Below, in pieces: positions 34,740 through 46,669 of a DNA stretch of 64,000 nt. A model generated the notes under the pieces. That model did no database searches and was not told the DNA's origin. It saw only the letters and a program-made list of their open reading frames with translations. The stretch lies in contig NC_091142.1 in assembly GCF_041381155.1 (NCBI RefSeq), positions 34,459,604 through 34,523,603 on the forward strand. The letters run 5' to 3'. The position numbers and the translations under genes are program-made. Position 1 is the stretch's first letter, and each line of letters begins with the position of its first letter. The DNA is from Argopecten irradians (Eukaryota > Mollusca > Bivalvia > Pectinida > Pectinidae).

Positions 34740-37700
34740 ATGGCTGGGAAGTTTAACGGTAAACCAACATGGAGCAAGCCTATGCCTGTCCATGGACAGG
34801 GAATCGTCACCTTCAACATCACCAGGAACAATGCTTTTATGATAAAGATAACGAAGGCTTCGACTACTGACGATATCAGACTCACAATTGATCTAAACTC
34901 GGCTGAGTTCGGTATAACACAAAACGGCAAGTATTCCAAGCTTGCAGAAACCGCACAGACCGACAGCGGATATGACGCCGGCAGGAAAATTTCCTATTGG
35001 TTCAGCTACAACAGGGATAGCCTCGTTTTGAAATATGGTAAAGGTTACACCATGGAGGAAACTACTGAGCTGGTTTATGACTTTCTCGCTGGAGCCAGGA
35101 CACCCAAAAAACAAGAGGAAATCAGACAGAAGTATTATGGTCTTTTTAATGCGGAAGATTTTGGATGCGTGCAATTTTTCGATACCACAACAGCAAATAC
35201 GGATTCCGATCGTACGTAGCAATATTTCAGTTTATACAAAATGGATATAATAGCATTCTTCTTTATTCAAAATTGATCAAAATTCCTTTTTATCAGTTTG
35301 TCTATGCCTTCAGTTATGTTGAGCATTGTCATTGGAGTCCTAAAAACCTTTTAATGCCAATTTTGAGTATCGTGCTCCAAGGCTAGCATGACTACAATAT
35401 TTGTGCCTCAATTTTCAAAAGAAATATACATGAATTCGAATTCGATGCATACATAGTGTGATTTATATTAAATAAATTGCATATGTATACACGTTTTTAA
35501 AATTCTTCGTCAGCTGTCATTTGGTGTTAAAACCTTGTATACGGTACTTTAATGAATATCTGGATGTTTGCTGGTAAATTTGAATATAACAAAAAATAAA
35601 CCATCCACGAAATGTAAAGGTTATATCGGGGACTTTGGTGACTTATTTACCCTTGATCAGTATACAATATATATATATATGACGAGACGGAAAAGTAATA
35701 GAATGACGGGACGGAATGAAGTATTATGTGTCTTTAACGTTATCTTATAGTAAATATAAAACTGATAGTGGCTTCCGCTTACACTAGAACGAAAACATCC
35801 AATTGTACGAAAATCTTCCAAAACACATATGCAACACGCTATTATATAGATGTTAAATTTGGCGTTGTTAAGTTTCGCGATTTACTGTTTGAACTGTATT
35901 CACGGAAGGTTTTTTCCCGTGAATCATCATTAGAAGCCTTTGAAAGCAACAAGAGGCCTGAAGGGCCTGTATCGCTCACCTGGTTTGTAATGCCAAGTAA
36001 TGTTCTGAATACAGGTTTATTGTTTCTTTTCTGAAGGAATTTTAATATGAACCTCTAAATCCCCTATTGGGCCCCACCCCTCCTGCCCCCAGGGGGTCAG
36101 AGCCAAAATTTATACAAGTTCTGTTCCCCTTCCCCCAAGGATGTTTGTGGCCAAATTTGGTTACAATCCATGCAGAACTCTATGACTAGTAGCGATTTAA
36201 AGGATTTACCTCTATTTCCCCTATTGGGCCCCACCCCTCCTGCCCCCGGGGGGCCAGAGCCAAAATTTATACAAGTTCTGTTCCCCTTCCCCCAAGGATG
36301 TTTGTGGCCAAATTTGGTTACGATCCATCAAAACTCTAGGACAAGTAGCGATTTATAGGATTTACCTCTATTTCCCCTATTGGGCCCCGCCCCTCCTTCC
36401 CCCGGGGGTCAGAGCCAAAATTTATACAAGTTCTGTTCCCCTTCCCCCAAGGATGTTTGTGGCCAAATTTGGTTACAATCCATGCAGAACTCTATGACTA
36501 GTAGCGATTTAAAGGAAATGTTGACGGACAGACGGACGGACGACGGACGCCGCGCCATGACATAAGCTCAACGGCCCTTCGGGCCAGGTGAGCTAACAAG
36601 TTACAAAACCATGATTTATCAAACGCAAATTTTATTGTTAGCAAAATCAAAATACCCTCGAATATTAGTTCCCTCCCGAACATTAGCAATTACAAGCAAG
36701 TATTCAAGATGGTGATTTCCTAATGTATTTCATCTGTTGAAAAGATATCGAATACTTAAGATAAAACTAAAGAAATACAGATCTTGCATTACACTACATA
36801 TAAAATTAGTGTCGTATTATTTTATTAGTCAAATTTCATCGTTTGATTACAGTGATAGATATTGAAAAGAGTGTCTCCTTCCGAAAGAATCCATTTATCC
36901 GCAATCTATCACCGTTCGTTCTGGACAGCAAACAAGCTACACTCTTTACCTTGGACAATGGCAATTACATGTTGACTGGTAAGTTTAGATAGACACTTTT
37001 TATAGCAGCTGCATGCTGACAGGTTCACCATTGTTTTTTTATTATTATTTATTTATTTATCTATTTATATAGGGAGCCTGTCGCCAGCCTGTAAAGAACT
37101 TTATGACAATATCTGTAACACTGATTTGAACTGGCCACCGGAAGTTGACGAAGTTCTTCTTTCTGACGCCATCCGGTTCAGTATCGAGACAAAGGGATGC
37201 CTGCTATATCAAAAATTACAGGAGAAAGCTGGGGAATTCGGTCCCGGAAGTGGCCGGGAAGAGACCTATTTACGGGTTACCCTTGGACACAGTCTCGGCA
37301 ACTCTCCTGGAATCCCGTACGTCCTCGAGATTTGGCCAGCAAAGCACTACAGTCCAATCCATAACCATGGCAATGCAAACGCGGTCATCAAAGTCTTGTT
37401 TGGACAAATCAATGTGTCTCTTTACAACAAGCAGACGATAAACCCGATCGCGAAACCCGTGAAGACATTCAAAGCTATTAAAGGAGATGTTACATGGATC
37501 ACCAGAGATTGGTTCCAGACACATAAGCTCTGGAACAGCACGGACGACTTCTGCGCCACCATTCAATGTTACAGCTATGATGCAGGGGACACAAATCACA
37601 GGCCATACTTTAACTATGTTAGTGAGCATAGCACCGTTGAAGAGTTTCTGCCCAACTCCGACTTCACCTTCAAATATATGCGACAAAATGTACTTGGGGA

Positions 37701-37743
37701 ATATCGAAACAAGCACGGCATGTTGAATCCATCCCACAAATAG
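34740..37743 (+). CDS. Cysteine-dioxygenase-like cupin protein with N-terminal extra domain
   Basis: Three coding exons, 34,740-35,211, 36,853-36,978 and 37,073-37,743 (TAG), join in frame (phase 1 twice) into 422 residues. The start codon context is ACCATGG. Residues 200-422 form a cysteine-dioxygenase (CDO)-like cupin. H296-x-H298 in YSPIHNHGNANAV and H350 in WFQTHKLWN would bind iron, and Tyr366 in QCYSYDAGD matches the CDO active-site Tyr. The Cys that crosslinks to this Tyr in mammalian CDO is Ala here, as in many crosslink-free relatives. Residues 1-157 form a separate module (RKISYWFSYNRDSLVLKYGKGY) that I cannot name. No signal peptide or membrane segment is present, so it is probably cytosolic. 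The substrate may not be cysteine. Intron 1 contains a hairpin-ended repeat element. A distant AATAAA lies at 38,447. Confidence 0.82.
35950..36596 (+). mobile_element. Hairpin-ended element (GGCC/GGTGAGC family), copy 1, inside an intron
   Basis: Head CAAGAGGCCTGAAGGGCC (hairpin) plus TCGCTCACCTGG. The core is three ~156-bp monomers (CCCTATTGGGCCCC at 36,062, 36,218 and 36,375). Then come GACGGACAGACGGACGGACG and a tail hairpin ACGGCCCTTCGGGCC, followed by CCAGGTGAGCTAA. CTCACCTGG and CCAGGTGAG at the two ends are inverted. The element is 647 bp, non-coding, and lies in intron 1 of the cupin gene. Confidence 0.8.
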
Positions 37744-37996
37744 GATCTTCCGGTACATGTGCGTTGGACGCTTTGTTTTGACAATGCTATGTAAGTAAGA
37801 AGAAGATCAATATGGCCTCTACCAGCGTGACTGATACATTTAAAGGACTTACTTTATATTTACAATTGTATTTTTAGATTTTATTTGTATTTTCGCATGC
37901 TTGGATATACGTAGTTTTATACATTTTACAATAGCGTAGCTCTCTTTGATTTATATATAATTATTTTAACACGTGTTGCATTAACGTAGCTCTCGT

Positions 37997-38352
37997 GGTT
38001 TGTTTGTTTGATTAATTAACGTCATATTAACAGCTATGGTCATGTAAGGACGGCCTCCCATGTATGTGATGTGTTGCGTGTATGTTGTGCGAGGTGCGTG
38101 TTTTGGGAGACTGCGGTATATTCATGTTGTGTCTTCTTGTATAGTGGAACTGTTGCCCTTTTTATAGTGCTATATCACTGAAGCATGCCGCCAAAGACAC
38201 CAAGCAACACACCCACCCGGTCACATTATACCGACAACGGGCGAACCAGTCGTCCCACTCCCTGTATGCTGAGCGCTAAGCAGGAGCAGAAACTACCACT
38301 TTTATAGACTTTGGTGTGTCTCGGCCAGGGGACAGAACCCAGAGCCTTCCTC
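37997..38352 (-). mobile_element. Truncated copy of the AAAC-tailed SINE-like family
   Basis: The top strand starts TTTGTTTGTTTGATTAATTA and runs to CCTTCCTC, where similarity stops. The other end (GCCCTGCAGG side) is absent. It lies about 250 bp after the cupin stop codon, possibly inside its 3' UTR. Confidence 0.75.
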
Positions 38353-40007
38353 GTGGATATACTTTTATAACGTGTTGCGATGACGTAGTTATGGACGATA
38401 GATGTTCTGTTTATCTTAATATTTTACTGCAGAAATGTTTTATAGAAATAAAATTGTATGAATATACCATTTCAGGACTTGTCACACTAACGGCAAATGA
38501 AGTGAATGCACACCTGCGAAGTGAAAACAGAAATCCATAATTTGTTCTAGTTCTAATCCTGAAAGTTCTGTCGTCGGTTATACATGTGATCAGTTTATGC
38601 TGGGTTGCGACCTGTTCAAAAGTGCGTAATGGAGTTTTGACACTGTGGCTCCCGAGGCATCCTCGATACTCCAAGGGTTACTATCGCTGTGGTTTCCCAA
38701 GATGATTCTGGATAGACATTTTGAAGATTGCCTGTATTCGACCACACTAGGAAACCCAGTGGGTAACTGCACTACGCTCCGTTTGTATCGGACCGATCAA
38801 CGTGGGTAACCAAGGAATGTATTCGACAATCATTTCAGTTTTTTTATAAATATCATTATATGTTATTTTTTGAAGAAACAAAATTTGCTTTCTGATATTT
38901 ACTGTATTTAATACAATAAAGTTTACTGCAAACAGACTATTTTTCGTGTAAGATTAAATTTTGCGTTTATCGCGGCTAAAAGAAACCTTGAAAATAAATC
39001 ACCGTGAAATGGGATAGGAGAAATATAAACATCAACTTTATTAATTTACATCGATTACGAAACAAGTTATGAACATCTTATGCAAATCACTCTCGATTGT
39101 CCGAATGTAAGCGCACGAGAAATCTTAGAGTTGGATGAAACCGGAGTGCCCGGAGAAAAACCCTAACATTTTAACGTCCGTGCCGGGGATCGAATATCAT
39201 GGATATAACATCAGTGTTAATAACCCCTAAAGTATCGAGGATGACAAAAAGTATAGTTTAAAGTTATATGTGCCGTAACTGGCCGAAAATTTGGACATGT
39301 TTTTTTTTTCTTTAATTATCTATTTAAAACCATAAATTTTATTGAATAAAGCTGTGAAAACTATTAAAATGGACAGACAAACATACAAATGCCCCATAAA
39401 CGTTAGCTAGAACAAATAGGTTATGCACATTCTTGTTTTTATGCCTTAAACATAATTAGATGGAAACATACCTTCAGAAATAACTTACTAATAATAATGA
39501 TAAAGTGTGTGCAATGAAATTGGGGACAACAATATTGCTTCATGGTCTGACCGTATGTACTAATTTCACTACACTGAAGATGTTAATATAATGATTTTTG
39601 GCAGTACTGCCAAAAATCATTTTCAGCTCTTTTGTGTAGTTTAAAATTAAAACCAATGGATTGAAAGTATTGTAATTATCAAATTGTTGGTAACTTTTGG
39701 AGTTGAATAACATATTAAAAGCTCTCGTTGATTCGTGACTATGAAAAATATGGCACATATAGCTTTAAAGCACAATTAGATAAAAAATTAGATTTCCAAC
39801 AATTTGCAATTGATTCAATACAAAAAAAACATCATAATTTCTGTTCATTCCAAATCAGTTTCTTTTATCTGCATAGTACTGTTTAGGCGCGAGACGCTCA
39901 TCTACATACGTGTTCCTAGTTTGACTAAAATTTGATTTCATATAAGCGCATAAGTTGATGAAAATGCGGCATGAGACTGTTGTTGGAGATAATACATAGT
40001 CTAACAC
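38353..40007. other. Non-coding stretch
   Basis: Contains AATAAA at 38,447. No ORF with recognisable content. An imperfect inverted repeat lies at about 39,590-39,625 (ATGATTTTTGGCAGTACTGC / CCAAAAATCAT). Confidence 0.4.
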
Positions 40008-40488
40008 TTACAGCTGCTCTAATGCTGCATCATCTTCCCGGCACCCCTGTAGTTTGAATGCCTGGTTTTCTGCCCCTCGAAGCTCACTTGTCAAGTCTCC
40101 ATCGTCATTAAGTTGTCGCCAACTATCCTCATATGTTTCAACCCTAAACCACGATATCCTCCCAGTTGGTGTGTCAGTAGTGGTGGCCAATCCACTACTC
40201 GATATATCCTAACTTTTATTCTATGTCGCCCCAACAGTGCCATTACCAACAAGATACTTTCTCGGCAGCTTCACCAATTCTTCTCAATGCTGATGACATT
40301 GCCTTTCCTCGTTCTCCTAAATGCTGCAGGAAAATCATGTCTGGACATAATGTTGTCTCCACTATTGGAAAGACAAGCCATCCATCCAGGTCCATTTTGA
40401 GCTCCAAGTACTTTTTCCTATCCAGCAATGATGTTGTAACCGCCTTCTTTTTCTCCACTGTCTCGCCCTCCCTTACACAAATCTTCAT
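40008..40488 (-). other. Possible mobile-element ORF fragment
   Basis: A frame at 40,243-40,488 (DRKKYLELKMDLDGWLVFPI, then IGEAAEKVSCW) and a second at 40,008-40,190 in another frame remind me of C-terminal parts of retroelement-associated proteins of invertebrates. The match is loose. It could also be decayed non-coding sequence. Confidence 0.25.
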
Positions 40489-41039
40489 GTTACCGGGTGT
40501 TGACTTTGGGCGCGCCCTTCTCCTTTCTTCCCCTGCAATGATTGCTATATATTGCTAGATCGCTTAGGACCTTATCGTGACGCCATCTGTACCGGCCTTG
40601 TGTTAACGATATCTGACACCCTGACAAGATGTGGGCCATCTAGAGTATACTGTGTAGTGAATGCTCCCTCGGTATACTTGGTATACTCCCTGAGCATGCG
40701 TAGTGGGAGTAATAATCAAAGTACTAAATGGCTCGGTCTCGATGATAGGAGGAATATATTTCTAAGGTCAATACTACTGTAGTTTTGTAAAGTAAGAAAT
40801 AAATTTGGCTGGTCTTCCTTCCAGTTTGGACTTTTGAGGATTCCTTGGACATCAAAGTGTAAAATAAGAGACGCATACTAAAATCTTGGAAGCCCATTCT
40901 AATATTTCCTATGATGTTATATGTCAAATGATTTTATAATAACACCTTTAGCATTTTCCTTGTTAATTTGATGTTAATGAAAAGATCCATTCTTAATGAC
41001 TATTGTCACCAAGTTCCTGGGACCACGGTATCAGTCCTC

Positions 41040-41604
41040 TAGAAGACTTATCAATATCACCATGTGATTTTTGAATAAATTGGTCAATTGGTCTACTTTT
41101 CACAAGTTTTGTAATTATTCTTTTGTAACACAGCAAGTTGATACGATGATTGGCCCCGTTGATGCGTCTGAGCCCAACTCCAGTAGTGTACTCAAAATTT
41201 TATCTTCATTGACATCAAACCCTGCAATGAGAATAATAACGGATGACTAAAAATACTTTGAATAATTTACACCTTTTAAGAAAACATGTTGGAAGCTATA
41301 TCCTAGTTTGATATCAGAACTACTTTTGAAGTTTTACAGATAATTATGAGTTTTAATAGGGCTGAAATAGATTTACAGAAAATATCCAGGAATATTTACT
41401 GACCGAAAGCCTTAAACCACTGCTGTAACATGATCACCATGTGTGATAGGACGTTGCCTCCATTTAAACTTGCTGCCATTGCCAGGAACTGTCCATCAAA
41501 ATAAGGAAAGTATTGAATAGATGACGTCATATCCGGGTGATCGGGTACTCCGCCTTCTGGTCTCACTGGAAACATCATTTGGCCCGAGGTACTCATGTTA
41601 AGTA
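41040..41604 (-). pseudogene. Sedoheptulokinase-like exon with decayed continuation
   Basis: One clean exon, 41,404-41,604, lies between an acceptor (TTTGTAG) and a donor (GTCAGT) on the - strand. It codes LNMSTSGQMMF, SSIQYFPYFDGQFLAMAASL and NGGNVLSHMVIMLQQWFKAF, a strong match to the C-terminal FGGY half of sedoheptulokinase (SHPK/CARKL), which phosphorylates sedoheptulose to its 7-phosphate. The next exon begins at 41,221 after CATTGCAG with FDVNEDKILSTLLELGS, in phase. It then hits a stop after GPIIVSTC, where the GERH segment should follow. A weak further match (SHGDIDKSSRGL) lies near 41,050-41,100. Upstream exons were not found. Either a gene fragment or a real gene with missed small exons. 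Confidence 0.6.
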
Positions 41605-43405
41605 CTACAAACAAGACATCACCAAATAAATCTTCGGGAATTAATGCAATGTTTTATAAAGCTTTAGAAGGTACATACTTGACACAATTTAATTTCCAAG
41701 CCTGTAATGTAAAATGAGCTCAGGTAAAACTTCAAAAGTAAAAGTTTTAAGTGGCGAGAACACGATATTTCACTTTCTAAAGCGAAACAACATTCTCAAA
41801 GACACTAGACAAACTCGATATACCAAAGCCGTATGAAGACTGTATCCACACTCCTACTCACGTACCCGCGTCCTTATCGCTTGAAGCACATACCTGCGCC
41901 GATTCAGTTAACACACTTAGATGTGTTCGTTCGCCCGACGCATGTACACAGTTTGCGTGGAGTTCGGTTGACACACTAGGAGGGCTGATCGGACATTGAC
42001 TGATCTTACCTCGAGACACTGACTCCTACACGATCAAGTGATACTAGCTAGGGCTGAGCGCACTAATTTAACATCAAAATTAGCAAGGGCTCGTGGCTTG
42101 GTTAAAAAGGCTCATTTTGAACCTTACGCTGCGCTAAACAACTGAACTGAGCCAATGTGAGTTTGTATCTTGATGTCTCGTTACGAGGACAGACACGTGT
42201 GTTCGGCAACCTCCCTAGTGGACCGCGTCCAATTGAAAAACAAAGATAGAAGACAACGGAGTACATTGTATCCGAACTTCAATTCAAACAGGATAACTTG
42301 TTAGCTCACCATAGACCATGAAATTATTTGTACACTTTCTTAACTTCAGTATTGTTTTACAAAATTACAAATGAATTTTTCTACATTTTTTATTTTCAAA
42401 TCCCCATACCTCTGATGAGTATAATAAAACTGTCATTACAAGTGAATCCAATATTTTCAGTTTAAGATGAACAGGAAGAGATACATTCCTTTATTTCTTA
42501 TAAATAGCAAACACCGATTATTAACAAAACAAACATTATTTTCTGTACCTAGATATGTAAACAATTCTTATAAATCTAATTCTGTATTCCATAACATCAA
42601 CTGGTGTTGTACCGATTTACGTCTTGAGAATATCACCATTCTTATCTTTCTGATATTAAGTTCTAATTTCCATGTTATGCAATATTGTTAAAATTCATGT
42701 AACATTTAATTTGTTGTAGACAATCAGATATTCCTGATATCATAACAGTGTTATTGGCAAATAATATGATAAAAAGTTTGGGATTCCAATATCATATACC
42801 GTAAAAACTGGTATAATTTACTCAGGTACTTTTTAGGGCTGAAAATGCTTAAAACATCTACTATCAGTATATTTTGCGCATCAAAAAAATGGGGAAAACC
42901 AATGCCCAGGGAGTCCCAAAACCGATGTATGAAGGTGACAATTTCAATTCAAAATATTCCCCATAAATGCTTGACAACTTGCACAAAAAGTGTTGTATTT
43001 AGAAGAAATAACATATGAAAACCGCATCGTGTTGTTTTCTTTTATTGGCCACCGTAAACTGAAACTGAAATATCTAGCAGATGTCCAAAACATCGGCGGT
43101 CTGGTCCGCCGTAGTCCGTGCACATGTCAATGTTTTGAGATATTACACATGAATAGTAATCAGGAATATTTGAAAAAGAGTAGAATATATTTACTTAATT
43201 GGCACAATAAGTAATTAGTGTGTTTGAGATCATTAACAATCAACAGCAATCAGCTAGCTGATACGTAGTTTAGCTTACAACAATCACAGTGTGCATAATT
43301 TGCCAAGATTTGTAAGACAAAATATTCTTTTCCACCAGGTAAGATTCTAAGTCATAAAGGTAGATTGAAAATAGGAAGGCAGATAAAATAACCAGATAAA
43401 TATTT
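41605..43405. other. Stretch without recognised features
   Basis: Searched for further sedoheptulokinase exons on the - strand without success. 41,850-42,240 is more GC-rich than its surroundings but has no ORF or motif I can name. Confidence 0.35.
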
Positions 43406-43465
43406 GTAGCGGGATCAGACTGGTTTGATTATCGGTGATCAGGTAGCTCAGTCGGAAGAGCTACA
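43406..43465 (+). repeat. Short deleted copy of tRNA-like repeat
   Basis: GTAGCGGGATCAGACTGG, then GATCAGGTAGCTCAGTCGGA, then GAGCTACATTTTC. It matches the copy at 43,564 but lacks the anticodon and T-arm part. Confidence 0.6.
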
Positions 43466-43563
43466 TTTTCTTCTCTCCTGTTACAGAATTGGCACCCAAC
43501 TAAATAACCAACGGTTGTGGTGTTTGAAAGGATCTCGTATGTATTCAAAAAAAGAGGGAGGAG

Positions 43564-43672
43564 TGTAGCGGGACTGGACTGGGTCGATTATCGATGACCA
43601 GGTAGTTCAGTTGATAGAGCACTCAGCTAGTGTTCGGAGAGTCCCGGGATCGAATCCCGGTCTTGCCGCTAC
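43564..43672 (+). tRNA. tRNA-like sequence, probably a tRNA-derived repeat
   Basis: GGTAGTTCAGTTGATAGAGC is a good A box/D-arm. CCGGGATCGAATCCCGG is a perfect T-arm stem and B box. A CTAGTGT loop would put AGT at the anticodon, but the anticodon and acceptor stems pair poorly. The whole is bracketed by GTAGCGG (43,564) and CCGCTAC (43,666), which are perfect inverted copies. Together with the deleted neighbour at 43,406, this favours a repeat derived from a tRNA and not a working tRNA gene. Confidence 0.5.
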
Positions 43673-44190
43673 ATTTTCTCCTCTCCTGTTACATATGGTA
43701 CCATACGTGCATGTAGATATTCAAGGTAAATCAATAATGTTCGCTGATCTTGCAAAATTGCCTTACAGTGTTATAATGAATGCAGTAAATTTTTGTCTCA
43801 TTGGTGTGATTGATTTAAAGGCAGTTCATGTGGTGACCGAAAAAAAAAGTTAAAATCAATACTTTCAGAGTGATCAGGGAACATTGATAGTCAAGGCGCG
43901 GAAAACATACGACGACCTGTGTTATACAAATTAATGTTTAAATGATTTTTATTAAATTGTCTCGAAGGTGATGGTTTGTGTGTTATGAACGATAAGCTTA
44001 ATATGTTTTTGACAAAAAATATAAACAGCTAATGTCATATTATGTTTTAAATTTTAATATTAATCTTTTATTTATTCATTTCATTTCAAGCATGTGCATG
44101 TTATAGAATATAAACAAATATCAGGTATATGCTTAAATCATATTACAGTTAAATTCACAATAAGGAATTTGAAGATGATGATAGTAATTC
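43673..44190. other. AT-rich spacer
   Basis: No ORF with motifs, no repeat recognised. Confidence 0.4.
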
Positions 44191-44245
44191 TATCCCCCAA
44201 ACGAAGTTGGGGACATATTGTTTTTGCTCCCTTCTTCTTATAAGC
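44191..44245 (+). repeat. Head fragment of the GTCCCCC-hairpin family
   Basis: TATCCCCCAAACGAAGTTGG followed by GGACATATTGTTTTTGCTCC matches the head of the element at 52,144. The stem is CCCCCAA / TTGGGGA. The rest of the element is not recognised here, apart from TTCCGCCGCGCGG near 44,799. Confidence 0.65.
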
Positions 44246-44642
44246 TAACCGATACTTACATTATATATATAATTGGCTTCTTACATGTAGGTAAAATTCG
44301 TTTTTTTCGTTTAAATATCACATACAGTGTATATAGCAATAATGACAAGATAAAAGCTAAACGAATTTTAAAACATATATGTATAATTAATTTTTCACAA
44401 AAAATGATACGGGCAGCCACTTGAAACGTCATGATATACATGTACACGTGCATATCAAAAGGTCTCCAATACTTTTAAACAACATACGTATCAATTCACT
44501 AGTAAACGTTTCTGTCATAATTTGCGTGCCCCTGTGTTTTTGCTATGGTGATCAAGATTGTATTTTACGGACTCGGAATAACAGTTGAGACTGCTTGTTT
44601 TACACATGTTCATAGAAATTTAACTGTCGAAAACAGATGTAT

Positions 44643-44707
44643 CTAGATTTAATATAAATCTAGGGGGGGGGGGGGTAATTGCAAACATGTCTTTTTGCCC
44701 CCCCCCC
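44643..44707. repeat. Perfect palindrome plus G13 and C10 tracts
   Basis: CTAGATTTA (44,643-44,651) and TAAATCTAG (44,655-44,663) are perfect inverted arms. They run straight into 13 G (44,663-44,675), and 22 bases later come 10 C (44,698-44,707). The two tracts could pair. Confidence 0.85.
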
Positions 44708-44919
44708 ATTTTCGCCGAGTGAAATGTTCTAAAAATGCACATTTGAAAGAAAAAAGGGTCCTCATGCACATTTTTGTACTTAATTTTAGAAAATTTTCCG
44801 CCGCGCGGCGCTTTTCCTAAAACATGCAAATACGTAATGTTCAAACCTTTAATAATGAAAATTCAATGCACACGAACTAGACTAAAAATGTCCACCAAGG
44901 GATTATACTATTTAAAAAA

Positions 44920-45756
44920 CAAGAGATCCCAGAGGGATCTTGACGCCCACCAAAGAATGATCTATGTCTGACAATGGAAAGAGGGATCTTTTCCCTGCTT
45001 TTCAAACATTTTAAAACATACTACATATAAAATTTGACACAGATCGCTTGAGTACTTTCTGAAAAATAGAGGTAACAAACTTCAACGATGAAATCCAAGA
45101 TGGCAGGCAGTTGGCCATCTTTTTGACCAATCAGTCCAAAAAGGTACTATGCACAACTGGGGCCCAAGGGGAACCTACATATGGAATTTGAGAGAGATCC
45201 CTTCAGTAATTTCTGAGAAATAGCGGTAACTATCAAAATCCAAGATGGCGGACGCTCAGCCATCTTGTCGAACGATCGGTCCCAAAATGCAATATGTACA
45301 ACTAAGGCCCCAGAGGAATCTACATATGAAATGTGAAAATGATCCCTTTGGTACTTTCTGAGAAATAGCGATAACAAACTTTAACTATCAAAATCAAAGA
45401 TGGCTGCCTGGCGGCCATCTTGTTGACTGATCAGTCCCAAAACGCAATATGCACAACTAGGGCCCAGAGGAAACTACATATCAAATTTGAGAATGATCCC
45501 TTTGGTACTTTCTGAGAAATAGCGATAACAAACTTTAACTTTCAAAATCCAAGATGGCTGCCTGGCGGCCATCTTGTTGAACGATCAGTCCCAAAATGCA
45601 ATATACACAACTAGGGCCCAAGGGGAACATACATATGAAATTTGAGAATGATCCCTCCAGTTCTTTCCGAGAAATAATGATAACAAGAATTGTTAACGGA
45701 CGGACGACGGACAAAAAGCGATTTGAATAGCCCACCATCTGATGATGGTGGGCTTA
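44920..45756 (+). mobile_element. Hairpin-ended element (GATCCC/GCCCACC family)
   Basis: Head CAAGAGATCCCAGAGGGATC (hairpin) then TTGACGCCCACC. The core is about five ~154-bp monomers (TTCTGAGAAATAG near 45,057, 45,211, 45,356, 45,510 and 45,664), each with AAGATGGCTGCCTGGCGGCC-type palindromes. Then ACGGACGACGGAC and the tail hairpin GCCCACCATCTGATGATGGT followed by GGGCTTAA. The GCCCACC near the head is inverted as GGTGGGC at the end. Confidence 0.8.
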
Positions 45757-45967
45757 AAATGCTTCTTAAAGATTAATTTATTTATATGTCTTCAATTCAT
45801 CATTACTTTGAGTTACACAACAATGTGCCGATGGTGTGAATCCGGGATGTTCAGCAGGGTTGCATAATGATATGACGAACTCACAATTATCATTTCTAAA
45901 TGCAGGTAACTTTAAATCGAAAAATTACCATGTTAATAACGCTTTAAAAACCAGCAAAATACATCAT

Positions 45968-46262
45968 AAAACTCATCTCCGCCATTCTAAATTTTAATTT
46001 TTCCCCCGGGGGCGACCCATGGACCCCCCAAACACCAAAATCCCGCGCCTTCGGGCCTCGCAAATTCAACAGAATGCGTCGTAAAACTCATCTCTGCACT
46101 TCTAAATCGTATTTTTTCCCGGTGGAAACCCCCGGACCCCCTATACACCAAAATCTTGCGCCTGCGGCGCTCGCAAAATCCTCAAATTCCATCGTAAAAC
46201 TCATCTTAGTCATTCTTTATCATAATATTTCCCAGGGGATACCCATTTTTGCGTATTCATTA
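45968..46262. repeat. Three-copy ~114-bp repeat
   Basis: AAAACTCATCT starts at about 45,968, 46,083 and 46,196. The first two copies also share CACCAAAATC, GCGCCT and CTCGCAAA. The third is shorter. Confidence 0.75.
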
Positions 46263-46669
46263 ATTTCCTGTTAGCGACACCACTGTTTATAGAAATGTAC
46301 AAGGATTATGTGTAATGATATATGAAAAACAAGAGGCCCATGGGCCTTAACGGTCATCTGACTCATGGCACAAAACAACAAAGTCACAGTATAAAGTATT
46401 GGTTAATGATTAATATAAACAATACAAGGAACTCCTTAGTTGAATATGTAAGTTTCTGAAATAGGTAAATGTCATTTGTTGAACAGACTTGGTAGCCCTT
46501 TATCCATATATGGTTGTAACCCATTCAAGAATTAATATAAGGAGTAGTAAGATTTTAAAGGCAAATTTCAGCAAAGCTCCCATTTTGGACCTCCGCCATA
46601 CTATCCCAATGGGTCTTAGCTCGGTCCTTTATAAAAATATGATTGTCTTCACCTAAAGTTTCCCCTTCT

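Noticed and set aside
37145..37758. Alternative frames overlapping the third exon of the cupin gene
   Set aside because: Shadows of the real exon, which has splice sites in phase and cupin motifs.
43604..43853. ORF of 80 codons across the tRNA-like sequence
   Set aside because: It spans the tRNA-like repeat and its flank by chance.
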